NCBI GenBank assembly: GCA_014218235.1
Contig: CM024759.1
Location: 73,262,042-73,326,041, forward strand
Length of the DNA: 64,000 bases
Direction of reading: 5' to 3'
Source of the DNA: Colocasia esculenta
Taxonomy: Eukaryota > Streptophyta > Magnoliopsida > Alismatales > Araceae
Part shown: one piece after another, positions 45,150-55,024 of the stretch
Layout of the letters: each line of letters begins with the position of its first letter
Numbering within the stretch: the first letter of the stretch is position 1
The notes under the pieces: generated by a model
Told to the model about the DNA's origin: nothing
Database searches by the model: none
Seen by the model: the letters and a program-made list of their open reading frames with translations, nothing else
Position numbers and translations under genes: made by a program

Positions 45150-46765
45150 TAGACTACATAAATTCATTTCCACCAAAAATTATATCAAATGCTATATTCG
45201 TGTTTAAACATAAGGGGTTCAATTTTTTCTTAATAACATCCCACTATCTTATCTTAGGTCTTCTCCTAACTCTTTTACTGACGTCCACTAAAATTTGGTC
45301 ACATCTTTTAACCGACACCAAATTTGAGATACGTTACACGTGTCCAAACTACTTAAATCTATTCTCTCATTTTTCTATCAATTGGAGCTACCTCCAAATC
45401 CTCACGAAAATACCCATTTCCAATCTTATTTTTTCTTAATCTTACCATATATCCATCTCAACATTGTCATATTTGTTATACACATTTTGTTAATATATTC
45501 ATTTTACTCTGTCCAACACTCAATACCATATAACAAGACAAGCCTCACAACTATTCTGTAGAACTTTCTTTTAAATTTCACGGATATATGATGATTGCAG
45601 AGAACTCCTGATGCACTTCTTCATTTTAACCAGACTACCTTAATCTTATGTGCAACATCGTCAAAAATCTCCTAATTCTCTTAGATGATAGATCTTAAGT
45701 ATCGAAAACTACTACATGTAGGAATATTTTATCCATCAATTATAACCATATCTTCCTATAACACCCTCTCCTTACTAAAACTATAATGCATAAACTATGA
45801 CTTGCTCCTACTAATTTTAAAACCTTTAGACTCTAAAGTACGCCTCCAACTTTCTAACTTAGCATTTAAACTCTCAATAATTTCATCAATTAAGACTACC
45901 ATATGCAAATAGCATACACCAAGAGGTATCATCATGCAATTACTTTGTTACTTCATTTATAACCAGAGCAAAGAGATATAGACTTAATGCAGAGCCTTGA
46001 TGTAGACCTATAGTGACTGAAAATTCATACTACAAATAGCATTAAAACAATATCATCTGCAAAAGCATTAAGACAATATCATATGCAAATAGCATACATC
46101 AAAAGATATCATCATGTAATTACTTTATTATTTCATTTATAACCAGAGCAAAGAGATACATGATTAGTGTAGAGCCTTGATGCAGACCTACAGTGACTGA
46201 AAATTCAGAAATCTCTCCAATAATCATTCTCACACTAGTAATAGCACCCTCATACATATCTTGAACCAAGTCAACATATCTTTGAGAGACTCTTCTTTCT
46301 CAATGTCTACCAAATCAATTATTTCGGTACTTGATCATATATCTTCTCCAAATCAAGAAAAATCATATATAAATCTCTTCTTATCTCTTTATACTTCTTC
46401 ATTAACTATCGTAATAAGAAAATAACTTATGTAGTAGATCTACTACATCAAATTCGTTTCTCGATTACTCTTTCCCCAAGTTTCATCCTACGGCTCATAA
46501 GCTTAATTCCACAATGATTATTGCAACTTTGAATATCTCTTTTATTTTTATAGAAAAAAACCACCACACTTTTTCTCCATTCTTCTGGCATCCTCCTTTC
46601 CTTCAAAATCTTATTGAAGAGTTTAGTTAGCCACTTAATACTAATGTCTCCTAGGCCTTTCCACACTTCAATAGATATGTCATCTAGTCCTAAGGCATTG
46701 CCTAATTTCACTTTTCTTAAAACATCACCCACTTCTGACATCTTCATACGTCAAAAACATTGATA
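45150..46765 (-). pseudogene. LINE reverse transcriptase, C-terminal half, degenerate
   Basis: The first 100 codons (46448-46747) are open: KVKLGNALGLDDISIEVWK, WLTKLFNKIL, MPEEWRKSVVVFFYKN and KLMSRRMKL correspond to RT motifs 1-2 of a widespread plant RTE family. Beyond that the match continues through stops and shifts: GLHQGSALSLYLFALV (motif 4 region), WCMLFAY where the catalytic FADD box should be (about 45905-45925), KIKVVWLK and SASGVLC (about 45600), RLVLLYGIECW (about 45520) and MLRWIYGKIKK, then an FGHV-like end. The element cannot be active. Confidence 0.85.
45895..46210. repeat. Tandem duplication within the LINE RT domain
   Basis: ATGCAAATAGCATACA(C/T)CAA begins at about 45902 and again at about 46084. 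Both units run through CATTTATAACCAGAGCAAAG and AGAGCCTTGATG to GTGACTGAAAATTCA. The duplicated part covers the region around the catalytic box. Confidence 0.88.
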
Positions 46766-46958
46766 TTTATTACTCCATACTAAGTTAAATAATAATGTTC
46801 CTGTATGACTGCAACAGAGACTAGACCAGACCATCTATAACAGATGACATATCTAACATTCAATGAAGAGTTTCTATGCTAACTTTACCCATGCAAAAAT
46901 ACATTACATTCTGAGCAGAAGAAATTTGATTAAGAATTACTACAGTTATTGCACTTAC

Positions 46959-47227
46959 CTCTTGAACATGATTCTCAAGGGACTTAAGCTTCAGCTCTGA
47001 TTCATTTTGTCACGGCCCAGATCAGATTGCAATTCACCTATTGATCGTTCATGGTTATAGAAATATATTCCAATTGTCAATAGCCGGCCATCAAGAAAAT
47101 GAAGCAGATTATCAGTATATTTCTTCATGCACTTCTCCACAGCAGAAACAAGCTCCCAGTTGCCACGCTCTTCCTGCTGGCTACAAACATCTACCAACGG
47201 TCTCCCCATTCTATTCTCTCAAAAATC
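46959..47227 (-). pseudogene. Exon of a coiled-coil protein gene (DUF1421-like), copy 1
   Basis: Read on the minus strand between an acceptor (TTAAGCAG) and a donor (GAG|GTAAGT), 269 nt. The frame includes VSAVEKCMKKYTDNLLHFLDG and RSIGELQSDLGRD, followed after a shift by ESELKLKSLENHVQE, a heptad-rich segment. From memory this resembles the conserved helical segment of plant DUF1421 proteins; I could not run a comparison. A 1-nt deletion relative to copy 2 (after the Arg-Asp codons, about 47017) breaks the frame. Start and end exons of the gene are not identified here. Confidence 0.5.
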
Positions 47228-47619
47228 CTGCTTAATCACAAATACAAACACAATTTTATTACATATGCAAAACCGTATAGCGTATCAGCTTGGCATGAGT
47301 GGATATAGAAGGGAAAACCTTAACAGAGTACTACTGCACATCAGAACACAAACACTAAAATAGGTGCAATGAGTGCTCGCCTTGAAGCATGTATTAATCT
47401 GCTCCGGTGCCAACCCAATCCTTTGGATTGACCTGAAGAAATTGCAAAAAAAATAGTAGACAAATGCCCTCAATCTTAGTATTTAAGTACTGAAGGCTTC
47501 AGCAAAGTTTCAAATTTCATCAACAGACATCATAACATTAACCCACTATGATGTAATGCAAAATCCCAAGTTAAGCTATTTTCTCAAGGCTTGGAAACAT
47601 CGAGCATAATTATACCACT

Positions 47620-47940
47620 CCAGGAGATGGCAATTGATTGGAGTTCCATGATATCGTCCAGGTGGTTTCCCCAAACATCACAAGTAGCCAAGGAGGCAGT
47701 AGATATATAGATAAAGTTTGGCTGGAATCATAAAATGGACATCTGGGTCTCCTCTTAGTTGTTGTACAGTCCTTTCTTCATAAAGGAGAAATCTTAGACA
47801 AGAAATGAACTACTTCACTTGAACAGAGAGCTGTCTTTTCCATATACGAAGTAACCTCCAGAAATTAAATATTGGATTCCATGGTCTTCTTTTTTAAGCA
47901 ATAAGAGAGTCATTTCAGTTCAGTGAATGAGAATCACGCC
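47620..47940 (-). pseudogene. Unrecognised coding remnant, copy 1
   Basis: Minus-strand translation in one frame gives GKDSSLFK, FSFMKKG, EETQM, WGNHLDDI and IIMLD with several stop codons between. It is colinear with the better-preserved block at 49640-50068. The repeated reading frame across copies argues for a coding origin. The family is unknown to me. Confidence 0.4.
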
Positions 47941-48534
47941 ACAAAGAAGAAACTTCTGCCAAAATCAGCCCATACAAACTAGATCCAAAAAAAACAACCC
48001 AAGCCCAAGAACAATACATCAAACCCCTAAAGAAGAGGGAACAAGAAATGTGGACGTTATAGATAGCAAACAGCCATAGAACCTTAAGACTGAGTAGAAA
48101 GTTGGAGCCAAGATGAAGCTGCAACCCCTTCCTCCGGAGATGCGGCATCAATGGCCCTACCATAAATGGGAGAAGAGTTGCCTTCATCTAGCCTTTAGGC
48201 CACCAACCCATCAGAAGTGTTTAAATCAAACGGCAAGTACATATGTGGATTTGGGGAAAGGGACCAATGTTAACCCATCAAGTCTCAAGCAGTGTTCAAA
48301 CAGAAGGGTACAAGCAAAAAGTTATAAAAAGTACACCATTTTAAAAAAATGTTGTAGATAGCACCTTGCAAGAGTCGTCTATAAGCATATTAAAAAGTGC
48401 ACTCACTTTCTTATCATTTAAGAAAATCCCTGCACTACAATGGTAGAACAAGCAAGGAAAACTGTAGGTTTGGAGAAGTAAATAGGGAAAACTGCAAGCA
48501 TTTCAAGGTTTGAACCAGTAAATATAAATAAAAA

Positions 48535-48847
48535 TATTTTTTTTGCATATATACCCCTCTTAGAAGATTAATTGTGCAAGAATCTTTCTGGGATTTGCAT
48601 TTGCACATATCTTCATCTCATGGATAGAAAATGCACTCAGAGACCCAATCTAATCTATAGTGATAGAAGTCAAGAAAATGCTTAGAATATTTCTTCACCG
48701 TCATTTTTGATAAGGGTATATGTGCAAAAATGAAAGGGTCATTGAAGGCATTTTGTACCCATAAGAGGGCATACGTGCAAATGCAAATCCAAGAAAGATT
48801 CTTACAAAATTAATCTTCTAAGAGGAGTATATATGCAAAAAGAACCC
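48535..48847. mobile_element. Foldback MITE with about 67-bp TIRs (MULE-type)
   Basis: The arms CATATATACCCCTCTTAGAA... (left) and its near-identical reverse complement (right) extend through GATTAAT, AAGAATCTTTCT and GGGATTTGCATTTGCAC, about 67 bp with only a few mismatches. The flanking 9-mer AAATAAAAA occurs at 48526-48534 and 48848-48856. It is A-rich, so partly low complexity, but the length fits Mutator-type insertion. The matching place in copy 1 (about 45010-45060) lacks the element. Confidence 0.8.
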
Positions 48848-49074
48848 AAATAAAAACCTAGACAAGACGAGAAGTCAAAATTGTTGCTCCTATACATTAG
48901 TTACAGATTTCTCCGTACTAAGTCAAGTATGTTCCTATATGATAGCAACAGGCGTCTAGACAAAACCTCTTTTCTATGCTAATGTTAGCCATCAAAATAT
49001 ACTACTTTCTGAGTAGAAGTAATTTGATAAGAATTACTACAGTTAATAAGGCACCCTACAGTTGATGCACTTAC

Positions 49075-49343
49075 TTCTTGAATATGATTCTCAAGCGAGT
49101 TAAGCTTCAGATCTGATTCATTTTGATCACGGCCTAGATCAGATTGTAATTCACCTATCAATCGTACAAGGTTATAGGAATACTATTCAAATTGTGATAG
49201 CAGCCATCAAGAAAACGAAGCAGATTATCAGTATATTTCTTCATGCACTTCTCTGCAACTGAAATAAGCTCCCAGTTGCCATCCTCTTCCTGCTGGCTAC
49301 AAACATCCACCAACAGTCTCCCCATTCCACTCTCTCAAAAATC
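49075..49343 (-). pseudogene. Exon of a coiled-coil protein gene (DUF1421-like), copy 2
   Basis: Same 269-nt exon as 46959-47227, with acceptor TTAAGCAG and donor AA|GTAAGT. Translation in one frame gives VDVCSQQEEDGNWELIS, KCMKKYTDNLLRFLDG, then a shift or stop near 49165, then GELQSDLGRDQNESDLKL. It keeps the base lost in copy 1 but has its own frame break. The function of this family is not known to me; the DUF1421 link is from memory. Confidence 0.5.
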
Positions 49344-49639
49344 CTGCTTAATCACAAATACAAACATAAATTTATTACATATGCAAAACCATATAGGGTA
49401 TCAGCTTTACATGTGTGGATATAAAAGAACAAACCTTAACAGAGTCCTACAGCACATCAGAACACAAACACTAAAAAAGGTGCAATGAGTGCTCACTGTG
49501 AAGCATGTATTAATCATCTCCAGTGTCAACCCAACTCTTTGGATCGACCTGAAGAAATCGCAAAAAAACAGTAGTAGACTAATATCTATGTACTGAAGGC
49601 TTCGAAGTTTCAAATTTCATCAGCAGCCTGCATAACATC

Positions 49640-50068
49640 AACCCTCTACGATGTATGCAAGTCTGCAAGATTCCAAGCTAAGCTATCTTCTCTAGGCTCG
49701 GAAGCATCGAGCATAACTATATCAATCCAGAGGCCGGAAGTTGGTAGGAGTTCTATGATATCATCTAGGTGGTTTCCCTACCCATCACAAGAAGCCAAGA
49801 AGGCAGTAAATACATAAGTATAGTTTGGCTGGGACCACAGAATGTGCATCTGGGTCTCTTCTTGATTGATGTACTGTCCTTTCTGCAAAAAGGAGAACTC
49901 TTGGATAACAAGTGAACTAGTTCGCTTAAACAGAGAGCTGTCTTTTCCATCCTTATCAGAAACGTAACCTAATAGGCCAAAATATAAATAATTTCCATCA
50001 CCTAAAATAAAAGCAAATTCAGAAGGATGGCAATTGGATTCCATGGTCATGAATGTCTCTCGCCCCAC
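49640..50068 (-). pseudogene. Unrecognised coding remnant, copy 2 (about 97 codons open)
   Basis: The open part 49778-50068 reads ESNCHPSEFAFILGDGNYLY, SDKDGKDSSLFKRTSSLV, FSFLQKGQYINQEETQM and ends after AFLASCD; a further in-frame-like stretch beyond the stop includes HLDDIIELLPTSGLW and MLDASEPREDSLAWNLADL. The translation looks like genuine globular protein, but I cannot name the family. It may be another exon of the gene represented at 49075-49343. Confidence 0.45.
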
Positions 50069-50908
50069 CCCACGGTAAATGGGAGAAGAGATGCCTTCAT
50101 GTAGCCTCTAGGCCAGCTACCCATCAAATATCAAGAAGTGTTCAAATCGAAGGGCAAGTGGATCCGTGGATTTGGGGAAATTAAGGGACCAATGGCAACC
50201 CATCAAGTATCAAGCAGTGTTCAAATAGAAGGGCTCAAGCAAAAGGTTGTCCATAAATAGAAGAACATTGTACATAGCAGCTTGCAAAAGTTGTCTATAA
50301 GTATATTAAAAAAATGTCCTCACTTTCTTTTCATTTAAGAAGATCCCTGCACTCCACTGAGAGAATAATACACAGCCTGGCAAAGTCGTAATACTTGGGT
50401 TTCGCATTTGCAATGTGCTAAAAAGAAACTTACGAGTTGAGAGCTTATATAGACCCTAAACCCTAGTGGCTATATTTTGATATTGCTAGAAGTAGTGTTT
50501 ATTTGTTTATGTACTCATGTTTCTTTGTTTAAGATTGATACCAAATATTTCGATATGAACCGGTTGCATTAGGTTGACAATCAGGTAGACTATTAAACAA
50601 AAGATTAATGTGCATATGAACTATGATAGACTGTTATAATGTTCTCTCGTTTTCAAATTTGCTCCACTCTGCAGAAATAAAGTAGACAGGTACACTAGCC
50701 ACAAACCAAAAGCCTCTAATGAAATGTTAACTCACAGCAATAAATAGCGAAGAACTGTGTCTAATTTGGCAGCAGATCTCCTATTCACCCTGGTCCGGAC
50801 TCCTATATGTGCCAGTGGAGAAAGTGGGAAAAGAGACACGGAAAACCAGAGATATCGAAACAAGGAATAAAGTGTTTTTCGGTCAAATATGGAGAGACCT
50901 AACTAATG

Positions 50909-51087
50909 CAAGTACTCACAACGGGGAAGACGGCGGCAGCGCTGGCTGCTCCGCTGAGTGGGATCACGGCGGCTCTGCTAGGGCCGCTTGAGGAAAGGCA
51001 TGCACGGGAGGCGATGTTGCGCTTGGCGCCAACAGAAAACTTGCAGAGCAATGGAAACACGGGAATGGACGAAAAGGAGAAAGAGTA

Positions 51088-51090
<3 letters not shown>
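50909..51090 (-). CDS. Putative first exon, signal/transit-like N-terminus
   Basis: Minus strand: a CT-rich leader (complement of the AG run 51091-51124), then ATG at 51088-51090 and about 60 codons beginning MYSFSFSSIPVFPLLCKFSV, rich in Ser, Ala and Arg with no acidic residues, as in plastid or mitochondrial targeting peptides. A donor-like GTT|GTGAGT follows FPV at about 50909. It lies just upstream of the duplicated minus-strand block and could be exon 1 of that gene. Not verified; no downstream exon in phase was established. Confidence 0.3.

Positions 51091-51124
<34 letters not shown>
51091..51124. repeat. (AG)17 microsatellite
   Basis: Uninterrupted AG dinucleotides. On the minus strand it forms a CT-rich stretch just upstream of a putative ATG, a common plant 5' leader feature. 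Confidence 0.95.
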
Positions 51125-51128
<4 letters not shown>

Positions 51129-51989
51129 AAGGGCTCTCCAGAGCATCGGCGATCAGGCCACTTTGGCTAATGTTGTCAGAATTATCCAGGAATAATATGA
51201 GTTATCTCTGCCCATCCCTGGGGATGGGGACAAAGGGCAAGAATCCTATCCCAAGTTATTTGAAAAATAGTTATTTTTTCTAGGGATAGAGACTTAAGAT
51301 TTGGACAACAAATTTTGTTTACCCAGTCCTATCTTGTTTTCAAAGACAAGTGAATTAACTTTATCAAATTAAAATATCTATAAATTACATAATGCTATTA
51401 GAAAATGGCCCCACATAAGAGAAAGAGAGAAGAAAAAACGAAAAACAAATGAAGTAACGGGAGAACTCTAGGGCACTAAAGGAGGCGGCAAACCAAGTAA
51501 AATGTTTAAGGGCACACATGGAAACTCTTTTGCATGGACGGACAAGATAAGGATGAGCAAATAAGAAAAGGAAAATAAAGAAAGAGAAGACTAATACTTG
51601 GTTGACTGTACAAATATTCGGTTGGTCGGATAAATTATTTATCCAGCCTATCACTCTATTAATTGGTTGGGAAGTGGGGATCACGTAGGACTCGGGCACC
51701 TAATCGTATTATTGGTTGGTCGAGATGTGATGTTTAGATGTCGATTCATGACAGTAACAAACAATTTTCAATAAAAAAAAGAGGAGAGATAGATAGAAAA
51801 AAAGTGGAAATCTATTTATAATAAATACATAAAAGTGAATTTATCGCATTTTTGTCACCCACATATTTTAGTAGACTCTTTTTCCCCGATCCCCCATATA
51901 TTTGATCTCTCTCTCTCTCTTTTTCTTCTCACCAAACTCTCCCCGAACCATCTACTTGTTTTTTTCCTCTTTTTCTATGTCTCAAGAAC
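51125..51989. other. No recognised gene
   Basis: AT-rich to purine-rich sequence with only short open frames on both strands; no domain, splice pattern or terminal repeat recognised. Confidence 0.5.
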
Positions 51990-52885
51990 TCTCTCCCCCA
52001 ATATAATTGTTCTCCCTCTTTTTCTATCTCAGTGAGACAATTATTGTGGGGTGGCTTCTTACTCTCAACTTTTCTAGAGTGAGAAGCTATGGGGTCTGTT
52101 TTTGCCTTCACCATGTAGACCTAACTTTGTCACCGTCGTTCTTGTTCAAAAAGGAGGGGGTTCTCTGCCCCTAAGCGGAGCCCCCTTCCCCCTTCGTCGT
52201 CGTTGCCTATGGGTGGTGCTCCCCCTCTGATGGGGTAGTTTTTTATTTCTTCTATTTTGGTAGGAGGTTTTGTTTTTTTTTTGGGAAGGGTCTTCCCTTC
52301 TTGTTGGAGGGTTTCTTCTCCAGTGTCTGGTCGCTTCATTGGCGGTTCAGAGGTCCGGCAATGGCTCAGTTAAGTCTCTTTGTGTCCAAACTCGTTCTAT
52401 GTTCAGGTTCCCCCCGATATTTGCTTCCTATTTAGTCTGGCGAGGTACGATGGGGCGGTTGTTCGAGCGTCGATCTAGCCAACTTCTTCGGTAGATGGTG
52501 TTGTGTGTTCTCAAGACTCACCTTGCACATGCTATGGTGTTCATTGGAGACATCACTCCACCCCGTCGAGCTCATCCCTGACAACTGATATGTCTGAGGG
52601 CACGTATTCCCCTACTGTGAAGCTGTTGGTGATGATTGATGTCTGCTCATGGTGCTTTATGCGACATTTGGAATTGGGTCTTTCCAATCCATGTATCTAG
52701 TGGTTTTAGGGTTCTTGTCTAGATCTTTAGTCTCAATTTCATGACACTCTATTTTCGTGATACCCTGTTGTACTAAGTTGTTGGTTGTGTGCGAGCTGGC
52801 AATGATGTGTGTTGCCCTCTGTTGGCTCTATCTTGTACCTCCTTGTGTGAAATGATACTAAATATATTTTTAGTGTAAAAAAAAA
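51990..52885 (+). mobile_element. Retroposed sequence with A-rich tail (LINE 3' end candidate)
   Basis: A GC-intermediate block unlike its flanks ends in TTTTTAGTGTAAAAAAAAAAG near 52864-52886, like the poly(A) tail of a LINE or processed transcript. AACTCTCTC occurs just before (51986-51994) and just after the tail (about 52892-52900), a possible target duplication although the area is CT-rich. Short open frames inside have no recognised domain. Confidence 0.35.
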
Positions 52886-53284
52886 AGAAGAAAACTCTCT
52901 CTCATGCATGGACACAATTTCTCTCTATGTTTTTCTAATATGAGATAAATAAGTAAACATCTTTTTTTTAGTTTAATTTGCTTCTGATTTAAAGTGTGCT
53001 TTGGTTGGTCCGATTATGATTCTTAAGATTCTTTAATTGGTTTTCTTTCTTATGTAATTTTGGATTACTATTCCAACATTGTGTCCCATTGGGTCTTTTA
53101 GGTCGTCGTTTTCTTCTGATCTTTTAGTTTCTATTTCTTCGGACTTTTTTGTATTAGTTTTTAATTATCATAATTTAACTATTTAACTTTAAACTTAAGA
53201 AACTTAACTCTTTTGTATTCCCTAAATCCTCTCTAGTTCTGCTCAATTTCAACTTGCAACTAAGATAGAGATGAATAGTACATT
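52886..53284. other. No gene seen
   Basis: AT-rich sequence; nothing recognised. Confidence 0.6.
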
Positions 53285-53420
53285 AAGGGTGACCTAATTG
53301 GTTAGACGCTTTGTCGTACACAGGAAAAGTTCAATACTCATGTCTGTCAGGTTTACAAAGAGATTTTTCTGAAAATTATAAATAGTCAAAATTTAGTGGT
53401 GCATCTTTAGCCTCGAACTT
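53285..53420 (+). mobile_element. SINE-like tRNA-derived sequence, degenerate
   Basis: GTGACCTAATTGGTTAGACG resembles an RNA polymerase III A box, and about 35 bp further AGTTCAATACTCA resembles a B box (GTTCRANNC type). Spacing fits a tRNA-like promoter. No tail or target duplication identified. Confidence 0.4.
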
Positions 53421-54092
53421 AAGACAACTTAAGACGTGCTTTCAAAAAATTAAATCAACTGATCTAACACACATTAAAAAAAATGATGGATACAGATCGA
53501 GCCAAAATTTTACAGATGACAGAAGTACAGATCAGTTATTAGTAGAAGAGCATTCACCAAAATCTATAAAAGACACAATCAGGAAATTATATTTATGTTG
53601 CTTATTATTCAAAATCTGATCTTCTCTAGGTTTAACCACACAAACTCTAATATTCAAGACTCACCTGTATGTCATTCCCTTATTTGCTGCACTCTCCCTA
53701 AGAGCAGAGATGGATCGGCATGAAGCAATCATTAGGTGGAATGGCACTGGTGCACTGATTACGATATTAGTGGTAGACCTTTCAGTCATATGAGTCTAAA
53801 GAGTGGGTCAAATTAGGTGTGTTTGATAATTTTTAATGCATCTCTTAAATCTGAAGCGATCCACATTGAATTTTCAGATTATTTAATAAAATATTTTAAT
53901 AGATGTTTTAAAATATATCTATTATCTTAAATTACCTCATTAAAAAATGTGAAGATTGGGCACTTTTTTTTTTCCGGATCCCCTCCTAATCGCATCGGGG
54001 TCATTTGCGAGCCAGGGGAGGGCCCAAGCTGCTCCACCCGCTCCATCTCCTCCACGATTCCTCACTCGGAAAGCTCCCCCGCTTCCTCTCCT
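53421..54092. other. AT-rich flank then GC-rich leader of the PsbQ-like remnant
   Basis: 53420-53945 holds no gene. 53965-54092 is GC-rich and in frame with the following ORF but shows no conserved protein; it is probably 5' leader. Confidence 0.5.
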
Positions 54093-54554
54093 ATGGCATC
54101 CCGGGCAGCCGCCCAACTCTTGAATGCAAGTCCCTCGCCGCCCCTTCCTTCACAACCGAACCCACCCAAGCCCAACGCCACCTCCCCGCCAGCGCCTCTC
54201 CGCTGCCGCACCACCAGAAGGATCGTGGCGACGGCAACCCTTGTGACAGCTTTCCTGGCCGGAGCCACGCCGCTTCAAGTCCAGAAACTGGCATGCTCCT
54301 TTGAGTTTGGGTTCACCACCCCCCGACCAGACGACAAAAGGAGGCAGAAGCCGGGATAAAAGATCCACTCGCGAGGGATCCTCCAGCTCCAGCAACTATT
54401 GGAATCATAGGCCTGGTAGGAGCTGCAACTGGCACTCCGAGAGAGATCCTCGCTTCTGAAGCAGGGCTTCTACACCATAATCCAGATGAAGCCCGAGGGA
54501 CAAAGGCCTTTGCTAAGGAAGTTGTAATCCAACCCGTTCAACAATGTTGCCCGG
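54093..54554 (+). pseudogene. PsbQ-like thylakoid lumen protein (NDH PnsL type), first exon
   Basis: ATG at 54093 opens a plastid transit peptide (MASRAAAQLLNASPSPPLPS) and a lumen-targeting hydrophobic core (IVATATLVTAFLAGATPL). Mature-protein similarity follows in shifted frames: EAEAGIKD (about 54342-54365), then GILQLQQLLES and LALRERSSLLKQGFYTIIQM, KPEGQRPLLRKL and NPFNNVAR, the helical PsbQ fold also found in lumenal subunits of the plastid NDH complex. It ends at a donor-like GG|GTAAGC (54555). Two +1 shifts (near 54338 and 54365) and three stops (54408-54410, 54417-54419, 54525-54527) show a dead copy. The exact paralogue (PnsL2, PnsL3 or other PsbQ-like) is uncertain. Confidence 0.75.
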
Positions 54555-55024
54555 GTAAGCTTAACATAATCTCACATCAACATTTTAGGATTCCTTGTTG
54601 TTGAGCCATCGTTTACGCAAGTCCGTTCGATGAAATGCTTATGAGAATTCTTCTTATGTTTATGGTTCTTGACATATTGTTGTTTGCTTTTTGATCACTT
54701 CTATAGATAGATTATGCTACGAAGCAAGGACGCAAACTGTTGTTTGTTTATTTAATATATTAATTTAAATGTTATTTAAATTTGTTATTAATAATTTTTA
54801 ATCTAATATATATTAAGTATTTATCAAATTATAGATTCTGATAATATATAAAAAATAGAGTTTAGATTTTTTTAATAAATGATTTTATCAAAGGTCACCT
54901 AAATATAATGTAAAGTAATACAAGTTGGCTGACCCTGTGTCCTATGCCCAGTTTTCATAAGCTCGTGTGGACTCCGTGAGTTGTGGTATTTATTGTGTTG
55001 CTTTCGGACGTTGTGCTTTGTGCA
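54555..55024. other. Intron remnant and AT-rich flank
   Basis: No gene. 54740-54900 is AT-rich and contains TTTATCAAAGGTCACC. In reverse complement it loosely mirrors the left flank of the PsbQ-like remnant (TTTGATAATTTTTAATG, about 53818). Confidence 0.45.

Larger units (their letters stand above)
45101..46778 (-). mobile_element. RTE-type LINE, 5'-truncated, with 9-bp TSD
   Basis: TTACTCCAT occurs at 45101-45109 and 46770-46778, flanking a minus-strand LINE body. The 3' end (low coordinate) is a trinucleotide run, (ATG)n on the element strand, at about 45107-45121, the type of tail used by RTE-clade LINEs instead of poly(A). Copy 2 of the host duplication (about 48897-48930) has no insert. 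The 5' end is cut inside the RT domain, the usual result of incomplete target-primed reverse transcription. Confidence 0.85.
44800..48440. repeat. Tandem duplication, copy 1 (with LINE insertion)
   Basis: Starts before GGGGAAACTGTAGGTTTGGAG (44940) and ends at AAATCCCTGCACTACAATGG (48425-48444), after which the same start motif recurs at 48458. Without the LINE (45110-46769) it parallels copy 2 through the coding remnants at 46.96-47.23 kb and 47.6-47.94 kb. About 240 bp at 47900-48145 are present only in this copy. Confidence 0.8.
48441..50400. repeat. Tandem duplication, copy 2
   Basis: Direct repeat of copy 1 beginning AACTGTAGGTTTGGAGAAG (48458). Carries the exon at 49075-49343 and the coding block at 49640-50068. 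It ends near AAGATCCCTGCACTCCACTG (50340-50360). A MITE (48535-48847) has entered this copy only. Confidence 0.8.

Noticed and set aside
50906..51283. Plus-strand ORF of 125 codons through the (AG)n run
   Set aside because: Includes a long alternating Arg-Glu stretch from the microsatellite; the minus strand has the more plausible start and donor.
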